A stretch of DNA of 64,000 nucleotides from contig DASZXS010000050.1 of NCBI GenBank assembly GCA_035545735.1, positions 1 to 64,000 of the forward strand, read 5' to 3'. The notes beneath the pieces were generated by a model that was given only the letters and a program-made list of their open reading frames with translations, made no database searches and was not told the DNA's origin. Below, piece after piece: positions 8,294 through 16,719 of the stretch. The DNA comes from JAJYKC01 sp035545735. GTDB taxonomy: Bacteria; Acidobacteriota; Terriglobia; Bryobacterales; Bryobacteraceae. The position numbers and the translations under genes were made by a program. Positions within the stretch are counted from its first letter, which is position 1, and each line of letters opens with the position of its first letter.

Positions 8294-9820
8294 ATGAAAT
8301 ATTTCGATGCTATTGGTGCGCTCGCGCTGCTTACCGCCAGCGCCGCAGCGGCCAACCTGACTGGAGAGTGGGCCGGCTCGGTGCAGATTCCGCAGCGCCA
8401 AAGCCGCCCCGTTTCTCTTTGGCTTGACGCCCAGGGCGATTCCCTTACCGGCTATATGTCCAGCTCGCAGGGAAACGTCCCAATCACAAATGCAACGGCT
8501 TCGGCGGGCCGTGTTTCTTTCGATATCGTTCGCGATTATTTCGGAGAGGAGCGGCGCTCCACTTACTCCGCGGACGTGGACGGCGACCGGATGATCCTGC
8601 ACATGCCCTCCTTCGGCGGCCGGGGCAGGGGTCTCGATGTGACGATGAAGCGCATCTCGACCGCCACGCCGAAACCTCTTCCGCCCGCGCCGCCGAAGGT
8701 CTCGCTTCCCGCGGCCGCACCGGTTCCTTCGAACGGACTGGCTAAAACTCCGCCGATGGGCTGGAACAGTTGGAACAAGTTCCGTTCGGAGGTGTCCGAT
8801 AAACTGGTTCGCGAAACGGCGGACGCGATGGCCGGGAATGGCATGAAAGCCGCCGGATATCGCTATGTCAACATCGACGACACCTGGCAGGCCGGCCGCG
8901 ACGCGCACGGCAACATCCTCCCGAATGAACGGTTCCCCGACATGAAGGCTCTCGCCGCCTATGTCCACGGCAAGGGTCTCAAACTTGGTATTTACTCTTC
9001 CCCCGGTCCAAAGACTTGCGCGGGCTACGAAGGCAGTTATGGGCATGAGGAGCAGGACGCGAAGACTTATGCGGCCTGGGGAATCGACTATCTGAAATAT
9101 GACTGGTGCAGCGGCAGCACCGTATACGACTACCATTCGATGCAAGCTGTTTACGCCAAGATGGGCGAGGCTTCACTGCACTCGGGCCGGCCCATTGTCT
9201 ACAGCCTATGCCAGTACGGCGTTCTGAAAGGCCCGCAATGGGGCGCGGAAGCGGGCGGCAATCTCTGGCGCACCACGGGCGACATTCGCGATACCTGGGA
9301 ATCGATGTCCCACATCGGTTTCGACCTGCAACTTGACCTCGCCCCCTACGCCGCGCCGGGCCACTGGAACGATCCCGATATGCTCGAAATCGGCAACGGC
9401 GGAATGACCACCACCGAGTACCGGACTCATATGAGCCTGTGGAGCCTCCTGGCCGCCCCCCTGCTGGCCGGGAACGATCTCCGCAACGTTTCCCCCGCCA
9501 TTTTGGCGATTCTGACCAACAAAGAAGTGATCGCGGTGGATCAGGACGCACTGGGCAAGCAGGCCACGCGCGTTTCGAAAACCGGCGATCTGGAGGTCTG
9601 GGCGCGGCCGCTGACCGGCGGCGCGATCGCCGTGGGGTTATTCAATCGCAGCGGCGCGCCGGCCAGTATCACTGCCCGCGCCGCCGCCATCGGACTCCAG
9701 GGCTCCGGCCGGGTCCGCGACCTTTGGACGCACACCGGCCGCGGCACGATCAACGGTGAATTTTCCGCCGAAGTGCCGGCCCACGGCGTCGTTATGGTTC
9801 GTATCGATCCGGTTCGCTAA
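8294..9820 (+). CDS. Secreted GH27 alpha-galactosidase with an extra N-terminal beta domain
   Basis: A 508-residue protein with a signal peptide (about 1-19). Residues 20-125 form a small beta-rich domain (NLTGEW start, a lipocalin-like or extracellular solute-type fold seen in acidobacterial secreted proteins). A Pro/Ala linker at 125-148 leads to a GH27 (melibiase) catalytic domain from about 150. The family opening LAKTPPMGWNSWN, the NIDDTW strand, the nucleophile Asp270 in YLKYDWC and the likely acid/base Asp330 in R-x3-D are all intact. It should release terminal alpha-galactosyl residues (alternatively beta-L-arabinopyranosyl) in the periplasm or outside the cell. A C-terminal beta-sandwich runs from about 425. 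Confidence 0.92.
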   Translation: MKYFDAIGALALLTASAAAANLTGEWAGSVQIPQRQSRPVSLWLDAQGDSLTGYMSSSQGNVPITNATASAGRVSFDIVRDYFGEERRSTYSADVDGDRMILHMPSFGGRGRGLDVTMKRISTATPKPLPPAPPKVSLPAAAPVPSNGLAKTPPMGWNSWNKFRSEVSDKLVRETADAMAGNGMKAAGYRYVNIDDTWQAGRDAHGNILPNERFPDMKALAAYVHGKGLKLGIYSSPGPKTCAGYEGSYGHEEQDAKTYAAWGIDYLKYDWCSGSTVYDYHSMQAVYAKMGEASLHSGRPIVYSLCQYGVLKGPQWGAEAGGNLWRTTGDIRDTWESMSHIGFDLQLDLAPYAAPGHWNDPDMLEIGNGGMTTTEYRTHMSLWSLLAAPLLAGNDLRNVSPAILAILTNKEVIAVDQDALGKQATRVSKTGDLEVWARPLTGGAIAVGLFNRSGAPASITARAAAIGLQGSGRVRDLWTHTGRGTINGEFSAEVPAHGVVMVRIDPVR

Positions 9821-9863
9821 ACCCACATCGTATCTCGCCTGTAACGTGCGCCTGGAGCGGCGG

Positions 9864-10946
9864 CTAATCGTGGTTGGTCGGCGCTAAGTCGATTTGCACC
9901 AGATCGCTTGCCGGGACGCCTGGCGGCTTTCGTGGAGGCCGCAGCAGGTGTCCCGGCATGCGTGAGTAATAAGCCAGGCGCTCCACCAGTGGAAGTACCC
10001 GGCGAACCGTCTTGCCGTGAAAAAGAAGACTGCCCGCTACCAGCACCGGATGCGGAATGGTGGTGAGACAGCGCGAACAGATGTCGATCTCGCCTGCGCG
10101 CCCGCTGACGTGCATCCGCCGCATGCGCTGCATTTCATCCGAATTCCAAATCTCATCGAGCGCCTGGGTCCCGGCATTGCCCACCGGCGCACCGTCCAGC
10201 ATGTAACTCTGGCAGCAGGGGTACACGTCTCCGTTGTGCTTCACGTACATGGGACCGCGCCACAAATAGTGGCAGGGATGTCTCCAGTCCTGGGAACTGT
10301 GGCCCGCCTCCGGCTGCAGCAGATTCGTCTCGTCTTCCTTCACCCGAACCTGATCTACTCCCGGCACCGCGCTCCAGAAGCGCACAAAATCGTCCACCTC
10401 GCCGGCGTTTTTCTCCATCCGGACCATCTGTGCCACTACTTGCACTTTCGCCTTGCGCTCATGTTTCATGCGCGCAAAACGGACAAAATTGGCGCGTACT
10501 TTTTCGAAATTGGCGCCCTTGCGGTAGTATTCGTACGACTCCTTGGTCGAGCCATCGAAGCTGAGGGTAATATGCTCGAGGGGTGTGTCCAGAAGCCGCG
10601 CCGAAGCCTGCTCGTCCAGCAGGGTCCCGTTGGTGGAAAGTAGCGTGGATATGTGATGCCGGTGGCAATATTCGATGCGGTCGAAGATTTTCACGTCCAG
10701 AAAGGGCTCCCCAAGCCCAATCAGCATCATGTGTTCGGCGCTTTGGGACGCCCCACGCACCAGCCGGGAAAAGATCTCACCGGTCATGTCCTCTTTGGGT
10801 TGCTTGTGCGTTTCCCGGGGACACATGGGGCAATAGAGATTGCACTTTGCCGTGGTTTCGACGATATATTCCACAGGCAGGGCGGAGAGACGGGACTTTC
10901 CGCGCAGGTAGCCCCAGAGAAGTTTGGCTCGATTCCACGCCCGCAT
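9864..10946 (-). CDS. Radical SAM protein with SPASM domain
   Basis: 360 residues. The radical SAM cluster motif C35-x3-C39-x2-C42 (A-K-C-N-L-Y-C-P-M-C) is intact and followed by GLGEPFLD and STNGT strands. The C-terminal SPASM region has C-C-Q-S-Y near the D-V-Y-P signature, an E-I-W-N-S block, and a late C-S-R-C pair for auxiliary Fe-S clusters. The family includes peptide-maturing enzymes and MoaA-like or glycan/cofactor-modifying enzymes; no precursor-peptide gene is visible next to it. ATG 10946 is chosen because upstream in-frame starts (for example 11006) would overlap the divergent epimerase gene. Substrate unknown. Confidence 0.85.
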   Translation of the reverse strand: MRAWNRAKLLWGYLRGKSRLSALPVEYIVETTAKCNLYCPMCPRETHKQPKEDMTGEIFSRLVRGASQSAEHMMLIGLGEPFLDVKIFDRIEYCHRHHISTLLSTNGTLLDEQASARLLDTPLEHITLSFDGSTKESYEYYRKGANFEKVRANFVRFARMKHERKAKVQVVAQMVRMEKNAGEVDDFVRFWSAVPGVDQVRVKEDETNLLQPEAGHSSQDWRHPCHYLWRGPMYVKHNGDVYPCCQSYMLDGAPVGNAGTQALDEIWNSDEMQRMRRMHVSGRAGEIDICSRCLTTIPHPVLVAGSLLFHGKTVRRVLPLVERLAYYSRMPGHLLRPPRKPPGVPASDLVQIDLAPTNHD

Positions 10947-10989
10947 GCGAATAATCTTTAATTGTATCGGGAAGTAACAGGGAGCAAGC

Positions 10990-11889
10990 ATGAACATCAC
11001 CCTCACGGGCGCCTCCGGTTTTCTGGGCCGCCGCCTGATGGCGCGGCTACTCGCGGATGGGCATCATCTGCACGTGGCCGGACGAACCGTGCCCGGCGGC
11101 TTGCCTTCCGGAGTCGCGTTTTCCCCTTGGCCTTCCGCCGGCAGTCCGTTTCCGCCGGACGCCATTGAGGCGGCCTCCGCCATCGTCCATCTCGCGGGCG
11201 AACCCGTGGCGCAGCGATGGAATGAAGAGGCCAAGAAGCGCATCCGCTCGTCCCGGGTCGATAGCACACGGCAGATTGTGAATGCGATCGAAGCGTCGGG
11301 ACGCCGGCCCGAGGTACTGGTCTGCGCGTCGGCATCCGGGTTTTACGGCGATCGCGGGGACGAACTCTTAACGGAAAACTCCCGGCCCGGCGACGGCTTT
11401 CTGGCCGGCATCTGCGTCGAGTGGGAGAACGCCGGAGAGGCGGCTACGCGCCTCGGGGTGCGCGTGGTGTCGATCCGCACCGGCATCGTCCTCGGAACCG
11501 GCGGCGGCGCACTCCAAAAGATGCTGCCGCCCTTTCGCCTCGGCGCCGGCGGGAGGCTGGGGTCCGGAAAACAGTGGATGCCTTGGGTCCATCTGGACGA
11601 TATCGTCGAGCTTTTCTACTTCGCCTTATCGAACCGGGCCGTCTCCGGGCCCTTAAATGGGGCCGCCCCCGAACCCGTCCGCAATCAGGACTTCACGCAG
11701 GAACTCGCCCTGGCTCTCCACCGGCCCGCGATCTTTCCCGTTCCTAAAATCGCATTGAGCATTCTCTACGGTGAAATGGCCGGGCTCCTGACGGCAAGCA
11801 CGCGCGTAATTCCCGAAGCGGCGGAAGCGGCCGGCTTCCGTTTCCGCTATTCGTCGCTGCGCCACGCCTTGGAGTCCATTTTGGCGTAG
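10990..11889 (+). CDS. TIGR01777 family NAD(P)-binding epimerase-like protein
   Basis: 299 residues. It opens with the Rossmann motif GASGFLG (7-13) and shows the family's H-L-A-G-E-P-V, W-x-x-x-x-K-x-x-I-x-x-S-R, S-A-S-G-F-Y-G and P-W-V-H-L-D-D blocks. The C-terminal DUF1731 domain ends with the usual F-x-F-x-x-x-x-L-x-x-A-L-x-x-I-L. The E. coli relative is YfcH, of unknown substrate; the name SulA is sometimes applied to cyanobacterial and plant relatives. It diverges from the radical SAM gene across 43 bp. A GGGAGC ribosome-binding site precedes ATG 10990. Confidence 0.9.
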   Translation: MNITLTGASGFLGRRLMARLLADGHHLHVAGRTVPGGLPSGVAFSPWPSAGSPFPPDAIEAASAIVHLAGEPVAQRWNEEAKKRIRSSRVDSTRQIVNAIEASGRRPEVLVCASASGFYGDRGDELLTENSRPGDGFLAGICVEWENAGEAATRLGVRVVSIRTGIVLGTGGGALQKMLPPFRLGAGGRLGSGKQWMPWVHLDDIVELFYFALSNRAVSGPLNGAAPEPVRNQDFTQELALALHRPAIFPVPKIALSILYGEMAGLLTASTRVIPEAAEAAGFRFRYSSLRHALESILA

Positions 11890-11902
11890 GCCGGGCCCCG
11901 CC

Positions 11903-14077
11903 TTACTCTTGATCGAAGAGGCCGGGACGATCGATTCGTTCTCCTTTAGAAAAGACGGTCCGGATGCTCTCGGTGCGTTTTATGTCATCGACGGGATTGC
12001 CGTCCACCAGCAGAAGATCCGCGTCCCGGCCCACCGCGATGAGCCCGATACGGTCTTGCGCGCGGAGCAGCGCGGCGGCGTTTCCGGTGGCCGCCCGCAA
12101 CGCCACGGATGCCGGGATTCCAGCCTCCACCCAGAGTTGCAGCTCACGATGCAGCGCCGGTCCATGGATCAACAGAATATTGCCGGAGTCTGTTCCGGCA
12201 ACCAGCGTCACGCCCGCTCGCCACGCGGCGAGCAGATTTTCCTGCCCTTGCCTCAGGTTCACCGCCGGTGACTGTTCGTTCTTCGCCAGAGCCTTCCGCG
12301 TTGCAGCCAGAAGCGACGCGGGGCCCACTTGCTGCGCCAGCGGACGATCGAGCGGCTCCGCGTTGCCCTCCTGCCAATCCGTCCATGCTTCCGCGGCGGC
12401 GAGCGTCGGGTCGTACGTCTCATTCTGTTCCTTCATGCGCTGGAACAACCCCGCCGGAATCGGATCGCGGAACGAGCCGTGCTCGATACCGTCCACCCGC
12501 GCCTCCACCGCATCGGCGACGTCGCGCGCGTCCCCTGTATGAACCACGACCGGCAGTCCATCGGACCTGCCCTGCGCCGCCACCGCCTTGAATATCGGCA
12601 GCTCCATTCGGTTGAACAACATGCCGGCTTGTCCTTCATCGAGAATGGCCTTGATGCCGTCCACGCCTCGCGCTTTGAGCACGTCCACCATCGCGCGCGC
12701 CTCTTCCGGCGTCTTCGGGAGCCGCACAATCTGCTCCGCGACTTCGGCGCGCGCCGCCGGTGGAAGATATTTCAGAAACTCGGTTCCGTGCCCGCCTTCG
12801 GTCGTGAATAAGGGCCCGCAGAGATAGACACTCGCGCCCAGCCGCACTCCGGATGCAATCTCCGCGCGCGCTTGGATAACCGGATCGACCGCATCGCCCA
12901 CACTCTTGACGGTGGTCACTCCGCTGTACAGATACGCGGCCAGCTCGCGGGGAATGCGCTTCGGGTCTGTGTATTCCTGCGCCGAGGAAAGAACTCCGCC
13001 CGGCGCGCTGAGGTGAACGTGAACGTCGATAAGCCCGGGGAGGACCGTCTGCCCGGCGGCTTCGATCAACTCCGCGTGGAGGCTCTTCGCATCGGGCGGT
13101 GTCCCGTTATAGACCGCCGCGATTTTTCCATTGCGAATCAGGATACCGCCGGATTCGATCACCTTTCCATCGCCCACGAAAATGCGCGCGCCGCGAATCA
13201 AGCGCGTCCGCCCCCGGCTGAGGCCGCGGCTTAGAACCTTCGATTTTGCAATGGCGTCCCGTGTGTGAGCCTGCCACACGCCCATCAGCAGAAAAGGGCC
13301 GAGGATCGCCAGCACCCAAAGCTTCGACTTTCCACTTACCTTCTGCTCCTTCTCCCATCGAAAAAGCACTACGCCGAGAAGGGTGCCCGCCACAGCCGTT
13401 AAAAGCAGCGCGCCCGCCGCCGCCGAGTTCTGAGCCAGCGTTTCCCGCCCTTCGAGAATCGCCTGCATTCCGTTAAAGAGATACGTCGACGGTAGGAATT
13501 GCGCCACCACCTGGACCCAAACGGGAAGGGCTTCCACCGGGATCGTGGCGCCGCTCAAGAAGAGCATCGGAAGGTAGAGAATCTGAATCAGGATCTGGCT
13601 CTCCTGCATGGAATTCACCACCGAGGCGACAATCACGCCAATGCCGCGGAACGCGACCAGGCCCAGCGAGACGAATGCCAGAAAAGACGGCAGCCGCTCC
13701 GGCCAGGGCATCCCGTAAAAGAAGTGCGCCAGCGCCACAATCAGCAGCACCCCGGGGAGGAAAGTAATCAACCCCACCACCAGCGACGCGGTAAGAATGG
13801 GGCTTGCCGAAATCGGAGCGACCTTGAAGCGGCGGAGAATATTCGCCTCGCGCTCCGAGACCGCGCGCATCCCGGCGCCAAACAGGCCGCTGCCGAGAAC
13901 GCCGATCACCATCACCATGTTCACCACTTGAACAATGTAGCCGCCCTGCTGCGCCTGAAACAGCTCGGCGAAGATAAAAAAGAACATCAGCGGAAACGCG
14001 TAGTTGAAAAACATCACCGTCCGGTCCCGCATCGTAAGATTCAAGTTACTGGAGATGCACGCCAGGTACGCCCTCAT
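11903..14077 (-). CDS. ABC-2 type permease fused to an amidohydrolase
   Basis: 724 residues from ATG 14077, whose ATGA overlaps the stop of the upstream ATPase gene. Residues 1-245 are a complete ABC-2 permease (about six membrane helices, with the S-E-R-E-A-N-I-L-R-R-F-K-V-A-P-I coupling segment and F-L-S-G-A-T-I-P-V-E-A-L-P). A further helix lies at about 252-268. From about 290 to the end is an imidazolonepropionase/prolidase-type amidohydrolase: LPGLIDVHVH with H353 and H355, a D-G-I-K lysine, V-V-H-T-G, G-I-E-H-G and A-G-T-D-S-G, so all metal ligands appear present. The seventh helix would place the hydrolase in the periplasm if the permease N-terminus is cytoplasmic. There is no frameshift signature at the junction, so this is a real fusion. 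Confidence 0.9.
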   Translation of the reverse strand: MRAYLACISSNLNLTMRDRTVMFFNYAFPLMFFFIFAELFQAQQGGYIVQVVNMVMVIGVLGSGLFGAGMRAVSEREANILRRFKVAPISASPILTASLVVGLITFLPGVLLIVALAHFFYGMPWPERLPSFLAFVSLGLVAFRGIGVIVASVVNSMQESQILIQILYLPMLFLSGATIPVEALPVWVQVVAQFLPSTYLFNGMQAILEGRETLAQNSAAAGALLLTAVAGTLLGVVLFRWEKEQKVSGKSKLWVLAILGPFLLMGVWQAHTRDAIAKSKVLSRGLSRGRTRLIRGARIFVGDGKVIESGGILIRNGKIAAVYNGTPPDAKSLHAELIEAAGQTVLPGLIDVHVHLSAPGGVLSSAQEYTDPKRIPRELAAYLYSGVTTVKSVGDAVDPVIQARAEIASGVRLGASVYLCGPLFTTEGGHGTEFLKYLPPAARAEVAEQIVRLPKTPEEARAMVDVLKARGVDGIKAILDEGQAGMLFNRMELPIFKAVAAQGRSDGLPVVVHTGDARDVADAVEARVDGIEHGSFRDPIPAGLFQRMKEQNETYDPTLAAAEAWTDWQEGNAEPLDRPLAQQVGPASLLAATRKALAKNEQSPAVNLRQGQENLLAAWRAGVTLVAGTDSGNILLIHGPALHRELQLWVEAGIPASVALRAATGNAAALLRAQDRIGLIAVGRDADLLLVDGNPVDDIKRTESIRTVFSKGERIDRPGLFDQE

Positions 14078-15003
14078 TCGCGGAGCTTCTTTCCGGTCAG
14101 TTCGATAAAGACATCCTCCAGCGTAGGCCGCGTCAGATGAATATCGGAAAGCGTGAGAGCGCTTTGGTCGATCCACTTCACCAGGTCGACGATGGTCTTC
14201 GCCGGCTCGGCGGAATGGACGGTAAGCCCGCGGCGCGTTTCGCTGAAGGTGTGCCGCAGGCAGCCTAGAAATCCTGGCGAATCCTCCGGGAGCGCCTGTT
14301 CACACTCGATGTCGATCACCGATTTATCCAGCGTCCGCTGTTGAATCTCGCGGGGTGTTCCCAGCGCGATGATCTTTCCCTCGTCAATGATGGCCACCCG
14401 GTCGCACAGGCGCTCGGCTTCCTCAATATAGTGCGTGGTGAGAAGAATGGTCCGCTTGGCGTCTTTCAATTCTTCAATCAGCTTATGGATCTCCAGACGC
14501 ACCTGTGGGTCGAGACCCGTGGTGGGCTCATCCAGAAAGAGAAGCTGCGGGTCGTTCACCATCGCCAGGGCCAGCGCGACGCGCTGCTTTTGGCCGCCTG
14601 AGAGCTTGGAATAGAATGAATTTCGCTTCTCCCCGAGCTGCAGGCGGTCCAGCAGCTTTTTCAGGTCCACGTTCCGTGAATAAAACGCCGCGAACAAGTC
14701 GAGCGCTTCGTGAACGCGCATCTTCTCCGGCAGGTTGGTAGCCTGCAAGCAGACTCCGATCCGGTTTTTCAATTCGCGGACTTGAACGCCGGGGTCAAAC
14801 CCCATGACGGAGACAGCGCCGCCGCTGCGATCCCGCAGCCCTTCCAGGATTTCGACGGTGGTGGTTTTCCCCGCCCCATTGGGACCAAGCAGGCCAAACA
14901 CCTCTCCCGCCCGCACCTCGAAGTCGATTCCGCGGACCGCGTGAACGTCTCCGTATGACTTCCTAAGGCCCGTTACCGAGATCGCGGCCGCTTGCGTTGT
15001 CAC
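14074..15003 (-). CDS. ABC transporter ATP-binding protein (ABC-2 exporter type)
   Basis: 309 residues from GTG 15003, whose GTGA overlaps the stop of the PfpI gene. Walker A GPNGAGKT (40-47), Q-loop near 87, signature LSGGQ (134-138), Walker B LLFLDEP (154-160) and H-loop His191 are intact. The C-terminal 90 residues match the extension typical of daunorubicin/NatA-type exporters. Its stop overlaps the ATG of the permease-amidohydrolase, so the two are translationally coupled and should form the transporter. An in-frame upstream ATG at 15054 would overlap the PfpI gene by 55 bp and is less likely. Confidence 0.93.
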   Translation of the reverse strand: MTTQAAAISVTGLRKSYGDVHAVRGIDFEVRAGEVFGLLGPNGAGKTTTVEILEGLRDRSGGAVSVMGFDPGVQVRELKNRIGVCLQATNLPEKMRVHEALDLFAAFYSRNVDLKKLLDRLQLGEKRNSFYSKLSGGQKQRVALALAMVNDPQLLFLDEPTTGLDPQVRLEIHKLIEELKDAKRTILLTTHYIEEAERLCDRVAIIDEGKIIALGTPREIQQRTLDKSVIDIECEQALPEDSPGFLGCLRHTFSETRRGLTVHSAEPAKTIVDLVKWIDQSALTLSDIHLTRPTLEDVFIELTGKKLRE

Positions 15004-15542
15004 GCGTTCGCGTATACGGGTGCGCCGGCCAGCACGCGAATCGATTCGCGGCAAAAGGCCGGGAGATCCTCGGGCTTGCGGGAGGTGATGAGGTTGCGGT
15101 CCACCACGACTTCGGCATCCTCATAGAGAGCGCCGGCATTTACGACGTCGGCTTTGATCGCGAAAAAACACGTGGCTTTCCGTCCTTTGAGAATGCCGGC
15201 GGAACAGAGAACCCATGGGCCGTGGCAAATGGACGCCACCAGTTTCCCCTGCGCATCCATTTCATGCACGAGCCGGTTTGCTTTTTCGTGGCGGCGAATA
15301 TGGTCGGGAGCATAGCCGCCCGGCACGACGATCCCGTCGAAATCGTCCGCGCCGCATTGATCGTAGGATCGCGCGGCAGTCGCCGGGTATCCGCATTTGC
15401 TCGGGTAGGTCTTCCCCGCTTCCGCGCCCACCAGAATCACTTCCGCGCCGGCCTCCTGGAAGCGGAAATAGGGATACCAGACCTCCATCTCCTGGTACGC
15501 CTGGTCAACCAGAATCGCGATTCGCTTGCCCGTTAATTCCAT
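15000..15542 (-). CDS. DJ-1/PfpI family protein
   Basis: 180 residues from ATG 15542, which has a GGAG ribosome-binding site 8 bp upstream; an in-frame ATG at 15566 overlaps the preceding stop (ATGA) and is the alternative. The nucleophile elbow is A-S-I-C106-H107-G-P-W, with an acidic residue at E20 and the VVPGGYAPD strand, matching the PfpI/YhbO subgroup of stress proteins (deglycase or protease activity has been claimed for relatives; the in vivo role is disputed). It lies inside the receptor-to-exporter operon, translationally coupled to the ATPase. Confidence 0.9.
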   Translation of the reverse strand: MELTGKRIAILVDQAYQEMEVWYPYFRFQEAGAEVILVGAEAGKTYPSKCGYPATAARSYDQCGADDFDGIVVPGGYAPDHIRRHEKANRLVHEMDAQGKLVASICHGPWVLCSAGILKGRKATCFFAIKADVVNAGALYEDAEVVVDRNLITSRKPEDLPAFCRESIRVLAGAPVYANA

Positions 15543-15562
15543 GGTGATTGCTCCGGTCTCTA

Positions 15563-16717
15563 TCATTTTAAACCGCGTTGGCGGACGGCATCTTTCAGGG
15601 CTCTCTGGGCGGCCGCATTCGCCGGATCGCGCCGCGCGGCGTCTCTCAACTCGGCCATTCCCTCATCCCAGTTACCCAGCCGAAGAAGGACCACCCCCAG
15701 ATTGACCCGGATGCCAACATGTTCGGGATTGAGTTTCAGAGCGGCGCGATATTTCTCGCTCGCGCCTTTCCAATCGCCCGCCTTTTCCAGCGCCGCCCCC
15801 TGGTTGTTCACCCGAATCGCGGCCAGGGCATTCTGCGCCTTCCTGTCGTTATCCAGCAGCAGCGCAGCCAACTGGCGCTTCACGGCGTCCGCTTCGCTGT
15901 TGTTGTGGGTCTGGCGCAAGGCCAGTTGCAGCTTATAGAGGGCGGTCTGATTTTTGGGATCCTGCCGCACGGCTTCCCTCAAATGCTCCACCGCGCTTGA
16001 CATTTGGCCCTGGTCGAAATACTCCGATCCAAGCCGCGTTTGAATCACCGGATCGCGAGGATTTAGCACACCCGCGCGCTCGAAGGCATCCAGCGCTCCG
16101 GCGCTGTCGAGCAGCGTTTTACGGGCCTCTCCCAAATCCGACCAGGCTTCCGGAAAATCCGGCCGCAGCGTCACGGCGCTCTTCAATTCCCGAGCGGCGT
16201 TCTCCACCGAATCCTTCGCCGTGTAGACCTTTGCCCGCAAATAGTGAGGGTATGCGGCATCCGGTCCCGCCGGGAGCAACTGCAAAGCGGCGTCCAGTTC
16301 CGCTCCGGCCGCGTCAATCTGCCCGGCTTGCAGCAGGACAAGCCCAAGGTTCACCCGCGCCTGCGCAAAACCCGGTTTCAGCTTCGCGGCGGTTTCGAAC
16401 TCTGGACGCGCCGCGGCGGCATCTCCAAACTCGTTGAGCGCTTCGCCCAGCGCATTGTGGGCCTCCGCCGAGTTCGGGCGCAACAGAACGGCCTCTCGCA
16501 AAAGAGCAAGAGCCTCCCGGTCGCCATCCTCCTGCAGCACACTCCCCAACAGCAGACGCGCGTCCGCGTTCCGGGCGTCCTCTTGAATGATTTTCCGGAG
16601 CACTACGACGGCCTGGTCGTGCTGACCGCGCCGGAGTAAGTCCCATGCGCCCTCAACCGGAGCGCGCTGCGCCACCGCAAGGGCGCAAGCGCACAAAAAC
16701 AGGGCGGCGCGTCGCAT
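15563..16717 (-). CDS. Periplasmic TPR-repeat protein
   Basis: 384 residues: a signal peptide (about 1-16, ending A-V-A-Q) followed by roughly ten tetratricopeptide repeats with the usual A-x-x-x-L-G and P-x-x-A-x-x-x-L-G-x-x-L spacing, for example around residues 50-85, 85-120, 150-185, 185-255 and 300-375. It probably acts as a protein-protein scaffold in the periplasm. It starts 2 bp after the stop of the ASPIC/UnbV gene, and the next gene overlaps or follows its stop by 20 bp. The receptor, CRTAC1-type, TPR gene order suggests they work together. Confidence 0.88.
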   Translation of the reverse strand: MRRAALFLCACALAVAQRAPVEGAWDLLRRGQHDQAVVVLRKIIQEDARNADARLLLGSVLQEDGDREALALLREAVLLRPNSAEAHNALGEALNEFGDAAAARPEFETAAKLKPGFAQARVNLGLVLLQAGQIDAAGAELDAALQLLPAGPDAAYPHYLRAKVYTAKDSVENAARELKSAVTLRPDFPEAWSDLGEARKTLLDSAGALDAFERAGVLNPRDPVIQTRLGSEYFDQGQMSSAVEHLREAVRQDPKNQTALYKLQLALRQTHNNSEADAVKRQLAALLLDNDRKAQNALAAIRVNNQGAALEKAGDWKGASEKYRAALKLNPEHVGIRVNLGVVLLRLGNWDEGMAELRDAARRDPANAAAQRALKDAVRQRGLK

Positions 16718-16719
16718 GT

